Assembly (NCBI GenBank): GCA_948567375.1
Contig: OX419762.1
Span: 59,749,034-59,813,033, forward strand
Source: Lunularia cruciata
Lineage: Eukaryota; Streptophyta; Marchantiopsida; Lunulariales; Lunulariaceae
Length of the DNA stretch: 64,000 bases
Direction: 5' to 3'
The translations under genes and the position numbers were made by a program. This document shows, in pieces, positions 22,441 to 32,232 of the stretch. The notes beneath the pieces are model-generated. The model did not search any database, was not told where the DNA came from, and saw only the letters and a program-made list of their open reading frames with translations. Positions within the stretch are counted from its first letter, which is position 1. The number at the start of each line of letters is the position of its first letter.

Positions 22441-24346
22441 TGTGGTACCCACACTTTTCATTTTGGACGAGTTTTGAAGAAAAAGTGTCTTGCTGAAACT
22501 AAATTGAAACCAAATGTAGAAGAAATGAGGGGAAACTTGTGTTTTGATCAGACCCGACAGAGTCTACTTCGTGTTGGAGGAAGAAGGACTTGGATTGGAT
22601 CAAACTTGAAGAAGTTTACTTCGTGTTAGAGGAGTGAAAAAACTCGGATTAGACGTTGAAGGAGGGCAAACCCAAAGGAGAAATAGAAGTTGCAGGTCAG
22701 GAATCTTGCAGGGGCTATATCTCAATGCACACAATTCCAAATTAAGCGTGTTATATTTTGTTGAAAGCGTCTCGTTCAAGGCTTTCCATTGCCACCAAAA
22801 TTGCAAAGTTTGAAGGTCTGTAGAAGAAGTGACAAGCACTTGAAGTTTTTGGAGTAGATGTACTTCAGGTTACTGTCTTCGGGTCAATGTGACTTCGGTC
22901 TTCGTACTTCGGACTTTGGGTTTACATGGCTTTGGGTCTAAAGACTTTGCCTCAAGACTAAGATGACCGACTGTATCTAAGATAGTTGGACCTCGGAGTG
23001 CAATGAAGATGACTTTGGGAATCTTGCGGGAAGCATCAGAGGAAGTTAGAGTAGGTAAAGAAGATAGTTAGGATACCCATGACTTCAATTTCAGTTCTGA
23101 TTGAAGATAGAACATGAATTGAAGGAGAAGTAGCAGTAGTGAATAAACCCAAAGTGCAAGATCAGACTATAAGTGTCTTCGGTTGAGTTACATGAGTGAT
23201 TAGGGGAAAGTGGGTTACAAATTGAAGGTGTAGATAGTGTATTCATGCTTTCAATTATAATTCTTGATGATGACACAATAGAATTAACAAAAGAATTGAT
23301 AGTAGTTAAACCAAAAGTAAGAGAGATAGGAGTGCAGGTGTCTTTGGATTTGACATTTGACACTTTTAAGAAGAATGGGTCGGGAGATAGAGATTTAGAA
23401 GGCTTAATTATGATAGGAATTGTAGATCAGGAAGGAGAAGTGTTAGAATTAGTGGAAGAAGTAGAAGATGTGAAACCCAAGGATAGAGTAGTAGGAAGTA
23501 AATTTACTTTGGGTTTGAAAGCTGATGATGAAGTAGACATCGGATCGGATTAGTAACTATTTTGAGATTTGAAGAGGCAGATATGAAGAGGTGCATTGTC
23601 ATTTCGGGTCTGTAGGTTAGAAAAGTTGTTGTAGAACAGTATAGTTGTTAGAACTGTCTATTGCTTCACAATTTAAGAGTGGCATTTGCATGAAATTGTT
23701 GTTTAGTGCTCATAATTTTTGAGAATAGATAAAGCGAAGTGCTATGAAGCAGTGCTCGTCGCTTGAGCTTGATTTTGAGTATCAACGTTGTACTTGTGGT
23801 TGTGAGTGTTTGAAGAAATTTGAAGTGCAAGTCAGTGTGCTTGTTGGATGTTGGATTCTGCAGCCTTGATCTTCATTCTGTGTGTTTGATCCTGAGTGAA
23901 GTGCAATCAAAGCAATGCCTTGACAGATCTAAGAGGAATTGTAGTGTTGGTAGTATTCTGCATTTGTGAGTGCAGTGTGAGGTTGATGTGAAGCAATTTG
24001 GATCAAGGAAGTTGTGCCTTCAGTAGAGGGGTGGAACACAATTTTGAGGTAAAGTCGTTTTGCAGTGAAGTGTCGTTTTCCGGAGAGCCTAAATCATCAC
24101 AATCAAGATTGTTTGGAAAGATTTGAAGGAGTTGTGATTAAGGAGTATGAATCTGTGACAAGACTATGAATCAATGCTTGTTACTCTCTTCTAGGTGTAA
24201 TTTCTACCTGAGAGACTAAAGAAGAACTCAAGAAGAACTTAAATTGTTACTTTGCTTTGTATTTAACCAATTCTAACTAGTATCTTTGCGGGAATGAACT
24301 TTACTTACCCGATTACCGCAAAAGTGATATTTGCCGGGTTTTCACA
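22441..24346 (+). repeat. Solo LTR-A, plus strand, 1.9 kb, target duplication GAGGA
   Basis: Starts TGTGGTACCCACA at 22441 and ends TTTTCACA at 24346. GAGGA flanks it at 22436-22440 and 24347-24351. It splits the C1 pol frame, and the frame continues without a shift on the other side. Most of the LTR frame is deleted; only its tail (about 23245-23553, ending GLKADDEVDIGSD) is left. 22480-23090 is gene-free, rich in ACTTCGG motifs also found in other LTR-A left halves. Confidence 0.95.
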
Positions 24347-24351
24347 GAGGA

Positions 24352-25705
24352 GCTCATGACGATCTCAGTCACTCAAGAGGTTCCAATGGAGTATAAGGAG
24401 ATTGTGGATTTTGTGACAAGAGGTAACTATCCAGAAGGGATGCATGCTAGGGAGGGGAAGGCCTTTGCAGCAAGATCTAGACCTTACACAATGGTGGAGG
24501 ATATTCTTTTTCACCAAGGAGCAGATGGTCTACTTCAAAGAGCAGTGGGTAAGGAAGAGTCTATCCTACTTATAAAGGAGTTTCATGAAGGTTTAGTGTG
24601 TGGAGGACACTTTGCAACAAAGGTGATTACTTTCAAGATTCTAGATGCAGGTTACTATTGGAGAGGGATTTTCAAGGATTGTCTTGATTATGCAAAAATT
24701 TGTCATGCTTTTCAAGCTTTTGCTAGAAATTCTACATCCACTCCACCACTTAGATCAATTCCATTGCTAGGACCTTTTGAGAAGTGGGGAATTGATTTTG
24801 TAGGTCCTCTCAATAGAACCCCAAGGAACAATCGATATATTGTGGTAGTTACTGATTATCTTACCAAGTGGGTTGAGGCTAGACCATTGAGGGACACGAA
24901 TGAAGATGAAGTTGGTAGATTTCTTTATGAACGCATTATCACTAGGTTTGGATACCCTTTGGAGTTGGTTTCTAATAGAGGAGGAGAGTTTACAAGAAGC
25001 ATTACTACAGCCATACTACGATATTTCTCTATCACATATAGAGTAACTACATCCTATAAGCCAAATTCCAATGGCTTGGCAGAGAGAACCAATCAGACCT
25101 TGTGCATGATGTTGGCCAAAGATGCAGAATAGGAGGGGGCTAAACATCATTGGGACAAGAGGATTCATGCAGTTTTGTGGGAGTAAAGGACAACCATCAA
25201 GACTTCCATTGGGTATTCTCCATTTCAATTGGTATATGGTATTGAGTCTACCTTCCCTATTCACTTTGATCTTCCTACCTTCCAAAGCATTCATAGGAGA
25301 TTGAAGAAAGCACAAGGAGGTGATGCAAAGAAGTCAAGGAAGGAACAACTCATGGAGTTGGAAGAGGCAAGAGCAGTTGCTATGGTTTGAGTGGAGCAAG
25401 CCCAAAGGAAGCAAAAGGAGAGCTATGACAAGAGGCAAGGCAAGAAGAAGGTGGAGCCTTTCAAAGAAGGTGATTGGGTAATGTTGTTTGATTCTATTTG
25501 ATTCAAGAGAGTGCAAAAGAAGTTTTTGCCTAAGTACTTTGGACCTTTCATAGTGTAGAAGGTGTGGAGAAATTACACCTATGATCTCAAGGAGTTGGGA
25601 GGAAGACACTTTGATAGGATTAACCATGATAAGTTGAAGATATATCACAGAAGGTAGAGAGACCTTCACTTTGAGGACAAAGTGAAAATTTATTCCAAGG
25701 GTAAA
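24352..25705 (+). pseudogene. C1 pol: integrase
   Basis: The frame is open to 25132, then broken. The zinc finger is damaged (KICHAFQ where a second Cys is expected). The core has WGIDFVGP (D), SNRGGEF (the second Asp is Asn) and NGLAERTNQT (E), so the DDE triad is broken. Beyond the stop at 25130 the tail is readable in shifted frames: TPFEGDW-like PFKEGDWVMLFD, PKYFGPF and NHDKLKIYHRR to about 25660. The 3' LTR follows at 25706. Confidence 0.85.
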
Positions 25706-26393
25706 TATAACACCCATTTTTGCATGTGTGTGGTATTGTGATATTTAGTTTGGTATTACAAGTACTTGAGAGACATTATTTATATAGAGATAAAGGATGG
25801 TTCTACATTAGTCATGATTAGCTAAAGTTAGTCATAGCTAAGATAGAGTGGACCTTACTTTAGAGGAAGTGGAAAAGATGAACACCACTATTTTGGATTC
25901 TAGTGTATTGACTTGGTATTATTCCTAGGTGTTTGGCTTGGAGGAAAGAGTTGAGAACTCTTGGGCCCGTAAGTCTTCTTATTTTGGATTCTTCTATAGT
26001 CCAAGGATAGCCCATGTGAAGGAATCCTTGACTTAGTGCTTGGGTCAAGATAAGATCACATGCTAGTGGAATATGCCCATGTGAATGGATATTCCTTTCT
26101 ACTTTTTTACTTTACATGACTTTTAGCCTAGTAACTTGAGTTACTCGAGTAAATAGTAACTTTGGTGCATAACTATTTCACAAGTATATAAATAAGGGGT
26201 GAGAAGTACTCATCATCCTTTCATTTGCAACTTTCTCTCTCATTGAGTTCTCTAGTGAGCAATGTCTTGAGTCTCGGAGTGTTATCCTTGGAGGAGTATG
26301 ATGGAGTTGGAGTTACTTGCCTTCTTAGTCCATGGTGTGCTACCATAATGGCCATCAGAGGTTCATCTTGATTGAGAGACAGGCCGGCTCACA
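25706..26393 (+). repeat. LTR-C, 3' LTR of C1
   Basis: Starts TATAACACCC (TG changed to TA) and ends GCCGGCTCACA. It is similar over its full length to 15764-16453. Confidence 0.9.
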
Positions 26394-27930
26394 GATCTGA
26401 AATAGCAAATTGAAGAAATTAAGCCTCTGTCTCCAACTCCGGTTGAAGTTGACATACCAATAGAAGATCCATCTGTTGATGAGGACTCCACCTTGAACTT
26501 GTTGAACCCTTGGGCTGAATTTGATGCACAAACACCACCTCTAGGTGGTGTTTGTGGGTCCTTGTGGGTCCACAAATCTTGGGTCCTTTGTGGGTCCTTG
26601 TGGGTCCACAAACCTTGGGTCTATCAAGCTCCACAATACCATAGCTTGTTTCCCAAAGTTACAAAATGACTTCACTACCCATTACCCGACATGCCTTTCA
26701 AAAGTATAAGGGAATGGAAGAAGATGAAGACCCTAACAAATTCATCAAAGAATTCAAAGTCATCTCCTTTGCCAATAAGGAGCATGACTCTACCGACCAA
26801 TTGTGAATTTTTCCAAGTTTGCTCCAAAAGAAGGCTCAAAGTTGGTACACCCATGTAACCCAAAAGGGGTTCAGACTAGTGAACTAGGTGGACTTGAGAA
26901 ACAATTTCTTGAAGTGATTCTAGGAAGTTGATTATGATACAAGTGACTTCACTGCACTCAATGATTTGGATTGAGGAAAGGAGGAGAAGTTGAGAGACTA
27001 CTCTAAGCGGTTCATGGCCTTATTGAACCGAGTTCCAAAGCAATCCGATATGGTGGGTTACTTCAATGCCCAAGCTATCACCTAGTTCCTTGGTGGATTG
27101 TCACCATAGATTCACATCTTTGCCAAGGAAAGGAATGTAATTACCTTGGACAAAGTGCTCAAACATGTTGCCAAATATGAGGTGGCCCACTCTCACTCTT
27201 TTGGTTACCAAAGGAATCAGGAGGAGAAAGGTAAGAAGCCCAAACAAAGAAGAGCCTCTCATAGTACCTTCCCTTCTTTGGATGAATCTTCCATGTCTTC
27301 AAGTTCTTCTTTGGAATCCAAAGAAGAATCAAAGCCAAGAAGAATATGAAGATAGGGAGGAAAGAAACCATTGACATCCCTAGCAAAAAGTGTAAATAAA
27401 ATTGACAATAAGCTAGAGACTCTTATCAAAGAGTTTGTAGACTTTTAAATCTAGATGATTGGAGCAAAGGACCAAAGAAAGCCTACTTCATTTGGCCAAC
27501 CAAAATGTATGATGAACTACATGTGGCACTTTAGGCCATGCAAACATTGAGTGTTTGATCCAAATTACATTTCTAGTGCAACAAATCAATTGGGTTCCAG
27601 GATAGGACCAACATGAGGAGGAAGAAGTAGTGTACTAGACACAAGAGGTACAACCTCAGGCCAACACATCATACCAAGGTCCAAGGTATGGACCTAGGGA
27701 GTATAACAACAATGCTTCTTAACAACAAAGACAAAGACCACCAATGGGCGGCCAAAATAGGCCTTAGAATGTTGCACCATGTGCCTATTATAATTGTGGC
27801 TCTATGGGCCATTGGTCTTTGAATTGCCTCAAGCAAAGGCATTAGGTTGGGTATGTTCTATTTTGTGTAAATTGTAAAGGATTGGGCCACATTGGAAATC
27901 AATGCCCGCAACCACTGGTGAAGTATGTAT
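26394..27930 (+). pseudogene. A2 gag, core and zinc-knuckle part
   Basis: Aligns with 1275-2750 of A1, in several frames with many stops: VEVDIPIEDPSVDEDSTLNL against the matching acidic stretch of A1, then NKFIKEFKVISF and WYTHVTQKG. The first knuckle has lost ligands (TTCGTLGHANIEC), while YYNCGSMGHWSLNC lacks its first Cys and CVNCKGLGHIGNQC is intact. An insertion at 26527-26625 holds a hairpin and a short tandem repeat. The copy is cut at 27930 by a solo C LTR. Confidence 0.75.
26527..26556. repeat. Perfect 13 bp inverted repeat with 4-base loop
   Basis: CACAAACACCACC (26527-26539), loop TCTA, GGTGGTGTTTGTG (26544-26556). It is followed by two copies of a GTGGGTCC-rich unit (26555-26620). 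The A1 gag has no such sequence at the same place, so it is an insertion in A2. Confidence 0.8.
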
Positions 27931-28623
27931 TATAACACCCGATTGTGCATGTGTGTGGTATTGTGATATTTAGTTTGGTATTACAAGTACTTGAGAGATA
28001 TTAGTTATATAGAGATAAAGGATGGTTCTACATTAGTCATGGTTAGCTAAATTTAGTCATATCTAAGATAGAGGGAACCTTACTTTAGAGGAAATGGAAA
28101 AGATGAGCACCACTATTTTGGATTCTAGTACATTGACTTGGTATTATTCCTAGGTGTTTGGCTTTGAGGAAAGAGTTGAGAACTCTTGGGCCCACAAGCC
28201 TTTTTGCTTCAGATTCTTCTATAGTCCAAGGATAGCCCATGTGAAGGAATCCTTGATTTAGTGGTTGGGCCATGATAAGACCACATCCTCAGGAGAATAT
28301 TCCCATGAGTATAGATATTCCTTTAGCTTTTTGACTTTATTTGACTTTTAGCCTAGTAACTTGAGTTACTCTAATAATTAGTAACTTTGGTGCATAACTA
28401 TTTCACAAGTATATAAACTAGGGGTGAGGAGGTACTCATCATCCTTTCATTTGCAACTATCTCTCTCTCTCATTGAGTTCTCTAGTGAGCAATGTCTTGA
28501 GTCTTGGAGTGTTAGCCTTGGAGGATTATGATGGAGTTGGGGTTCTTTGCCTTCTTAGTCCATGGTGCACTACCATAATAGCCATCAGAAGTTCATCTTG
28601 AGTGAGAGATAGGCCGGCTCACA
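27931..28623 (+). repeat. Solo LTR-C in A2 gag
   Basis: Same ends as the C1 LTRs (TATAACACCC, GCCGGCTCACA). A2 gag sequence ends at GTGAAGTATGTAT before it and resumes at ATACAGACCCC after it; A1 reads GTGAAATATGTACAGACCCC without interruption. No second C LTR or C internal sequence is near, so it is solo. The flanks TGTAT and ATACA are not a direct duplication. Confidence 0.88.
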
Positions 28624-29330
28624 ATACAGACCCCAATTGAGTGTGTTGTGCTTCAGTCAAAAGGGGATACTAATGTAAATTGTATAACACTTGAGGAAGA
28701 GCGGCCTCAAGAAGGGAGTCCAACTTCAAAAGGAGAATGGCCGGACCTCAAAATTTTGAAGGTTGAGACACGCTTAAGTAAGAAAAAGTGTGACCCCAAA
28801 GAAGTAAGTACTACTTCTTTGTCTTCATGAAAGGCAAAGAGGTTGCACTCAAAAGTTATTGTTTATGCAAAGGAGAAGATCCTAGCCAAAGCCTTGCAGA
28901 AAGAATCCAAGAGGCAATACAAAGAACTCAAGAGATGAGTTTGGAGGAAAGCACAAAGACAAACCCTCCAAGGTTTCTAGCTGACATCAGATCCAAAGTC
29001 CAAGAGCTGATCCAAGCTGAGGTGTGTAAACCTGAAGAACTTTGAGTCAAGACCACTGGTACTTTGGTCACCATCATGAAGTGCCCCAAAGTCCAATTTT
29101 AACAAGGAGAGACTTTGAAACCGAATATGAAGGCAAAGAAGGCAAAGAAGGTGAAGTTGGGGGAGTACCCTAATACAATATTGTGGCCAATTTGGCATCC
29201 ATGAATGCTTATGTCACATTCAAGAGATTGTGGGAGGACAACAAGCTATACAGGAAATAGTTGAGTTCAGCCTTCAAGAAAGTAAGGGCAATAACCAAGA
29301 AGGAATTGCTTGCAATTAACCATATTGAGC
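28624..29330 (+). pseudogene. A2 gag end and linker
   Basis: NVNCITLEEERPQEGSP at 28670 is identical to A1 near 2800. The rest follows A1 2830-3430 with frequent stops and shifts. It joins into the protease region. Confidence 0.7.
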
Positions 29331-30984
29331 AAGAAGATTTAGGATCTCCCAAAGTAGATGCCGAGATCGTGGAGTGCATGATCACTCCATACCCATTGAT
29401 TCATGGTCTGGTGTGAATGTCATGAAAGAAGACATTGCACATCATTTGGGGTATCATATGTTTGAGCTTACACCTTGAATTTTGAAATTTGCGGATCAAA
29501 CCAAGAGACAACCATTGGGCATGTTGTCAAACATTACTATGATCATTGGAGGAGTGCCCTTCAAGTTAAACTACTTTGTGTTGAGACTAGTAACCAAAAT
29601 TGGTTACCCATTGTTGATCAGATGACCCTAGTTGTATAATTCTCAAGTTGTTGGGCATTGGCACCAACAAAAGCTGCAATTTAAGGATATTGCATCCAAA
29701 AACCAAAAGCTGGTGATTGTGAGTTGGACAAAGGTTCCCCACCTCAAGGAAACAACTTTGTCAAAAGACAAAGTTGTTTTTATCTTTCAAAGACCATTGT
29801 CTTTATCTTTCAAAGACTTCAAAGACAAAGTCCAAGTCGATCACTTGGAATGCTACGAAGTAGAGGTCAAAGACAAAGACCCATATGACATCACCTTGAG
29901 TCAAAAAAAATTTGGAAGGAGGTTTGACTACAATTTGACTTGGGTTAAGCCAAGTTAGTCGTGTTGAAGGAGTCGGTCAACCCTGATGACTAACAAGATG
30001 TTGTCTTATCCAAAGGCAAAATTTGGAAAATTTTGAAGAAAGTCACTTTGGAGGAGTTGGCAGGATACACTGCCATGTTTATAGAGTACCAAGATGTATT
30101 TGCCTAGTCAATTGATCAAATGACCGGTGTTCCATGCCAATTTAGAGAACATCAGATTAATCTTGCTGAAGGTGCAATTTTGATTTGGCAAAGGTAGTAT
30201 TGTCTGAACATGAAGTACTCACTCTTAGTGAAAGATGAAATCAACACCTACTTAGGGGCCGGAATAATCTTTCCCGTCTCGAGATGTTCTCCCATTGTCA
30301 TTGTTACAAAGAAGAAGATGGTATCTCAGAATCGTGCATGCCTGCAAGAAGTTTTGCCACTATTTGTTGGGATATGAATTTTTCTTCTATGTGGACCATT
30401 ATGCTTTGCAACATTTAGTCAAGAAGGCAGATTTGTCTAGGCAAATTGCAAGATAGATCTTGTTGTTACAAGAGTTCACATACACTATACAAGTAAGGAA
30501 AGGAGCTTTGCATTCAAATGTGGACCTCTTATCCAGGTTGGAAACTCAAGACCAAGACTTGGTAGTCAATGTTTGGTTTCTTGATAAAGATTTATATCAT
30601 TTAATGGTAATGCAAAGTATGAGGTATGCAGCTTAATATCACTATTTGCACACTTACTATTATCTTGAGGGATTGGACCCAAAGCAAAGGGAAGTCTTCC
30701 TCAAGAAAATGGGACCATACCAACTAAAACACAACATTCTATTTAAAATGGGCAAAGATGAAGTACTTTGGAGATGCTTAGAAGCATACAAAGTCAAAGG
30801 AGTGATTTGAATCCTTACACTCAAAAGCATTGAGAGGACATTATGCCTTGAAGAATACTATAAAGAAGATTCTTTATTATAGGTATTGGTAGCCTATGAT
30901 GTATAAGGATACTCATGCCTATATTCAAATTTTTGATGCTTGTCAAAGAACAAGAAAGTTGACAGCTACTTCCCAATGGCCTTT
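29331..30984 (+). pseudogene. A2 pol remnants with RT core deleted
   Basis: Protease region (29340-29680), acidic spacer with YLECYEVEV-like DHLECYEVEVKD (near 29840), and RT start (KDEINTYLGAGIIF, near 30235). At about 30325 the sequence jumps from the RT part matching A1 4455 to RNase H matching A1 5355, which removes ~900 bp including the FxDD site. RNase H (VDHYALQHLVKKADL) and the integrase zinc region follow. At 30984 it jumps from integrase (A1 ~6015) into LTR-A (A1 ~7590). Confidence 0.75.
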
Positions 30985-32232
30985 GAGATCAAAGTCTTGA
31001 GTAGACTTTGGATCACTTTTTTGGCCTGGAACTAGAACTTGAGTTTTCTAGGTTTCATGGCAGAAGTAGCTGCCAAAAAATTGTGAGGAGGGCCTAGAGG
31101 AAGAAGGGAAGAGAGGCAATCCGGCTTGATGAACAAAGTCAGATTGGAGATTGGTTCTAGGGAGAGAGGCTGGTGAGGAAACCGGGGCTACATCTCTTGG
31201 GAAGGGAGAGTCTGCAGAAGAGATTGCAGAAATCCGCAATTCCTTTAGTGCTCCATGTATGAAGAACAAGTATAAGGTTGATACCTATCAAGACCTAGTA
31301 AGGCAAAGTATTGTCAAGGCAATGATGGCGCTCTTCAAGCCAGATTGAAATACATACGTGACGAAGCACTAGGCAGTGTTCTTCCACCAGATGTTTGCAA
31401 GAGCACCGGTGAATTGGGCCAAATGTTTTCAGCAGTGAACGTAGCAAATGGTGTGGAATTAGAGAGATCAAGCAGCTCCACACAATTTGGTGCCATTCGT
31501 AGCACACTTCTACTTTGGGTTGAATTTGATGAAGGAGGCGGAGTAGAAGAAGATGGTATCTCACTTCCATCCGGATTTACAAAAGAAGTAGATGAGAAGG
31601 AGCAGCAATACATCCAACATATATGAAGAAATGGTGAGCACTATGCAAGAATGGGCCAAAACACAAGAGTAGTGGTGACTATTCCAAGAAAAAAAAGTGG
31701 AGGCATCCCGAGGAGATGGTGTCACCAATTCAGCCTAAAAAGACAAGGAAGATGAAGTTGAACCACGACATTGTAGTGATCAATGAGTCATCAAGGGTAC
31801 AAGAATCAAAAGGAGAAGCTGAGTATAAGTCAAAAGACTCAAGCAGAGAGGAAGAACCAAAGCTCATGCTACGTAATGAAGAGTTGAGTAGTGGAAGTGA
31901 GGATGAACTTGAAGTTAAGCAACAAGGAGAAAACACTATTGAGGAAGAAGATTAAGAGTTCCATGCCGTAATTGACCACATGGAAGGAGGAGATATTCCT
32001 TGTCTAGAATTGCTACGGATGAAGATTAAGAAACCCAAGAAGCCAACCAAAGTTGGGGTTTCAAAAAGAGATGAGATCAAAGAGAAGTGCACAGACTGCA
32101 ATTGCAAAACCGAGTAAAGCAAGTAATATAGATGAAGAGGGAGAAAGCTTAGATGAAATGCCTCTGAGTGTAATAAGATCAAGACTTTGGAATAAACTCA
32201 AGTAGAAGAAGTGATGAAGGATGCAGAGCCCA
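30985..32232 (+). pseudogene. LTR-A-borne frame in A2 3' LTR, first half
   Basis: ITFLAWN with a stop in place of the second W, FLGFM, then AVFFHQMFARAPVNWAKC (near 31370) and PFVAHFYFGLNL in a shifted frame (near 31490), then KPKKTRKMKLN-type and Glu/Ser-rich sequence to about 31955. These are the same motifs in the same order as in 7600-8760. Several stops and shifts. Confidence 0.6.

Larger units (their letters stand above)
15764..26393 (+). mobile_element. Ty3/gypsy element C1 (family C), inserted in A2 gag
   Basis: Two ~690 bp LTRs of family C (15764-16453 and 25706-26393) in the same orientation flank gag, RT, RNase H and integrase remnants. C1 interrupts A2 gag, and A2 gag resumes after the 3' LTR. 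Two solo LTR-A copies sit inside C1 (17713-20220, minus; 22441-24346, plus). I could not find a convincing target duplication for C1 (left GGATT, right GATCT). Confidence 0.82.

Noticed and set aside
27926-28628. Target duplication around the solo LTR-C
   Set aside because: The flanks TGTAT and ATACA are reverse complements, not direct repeats; with the C1 flanks also unclear, I make no claim on duplication for family C.
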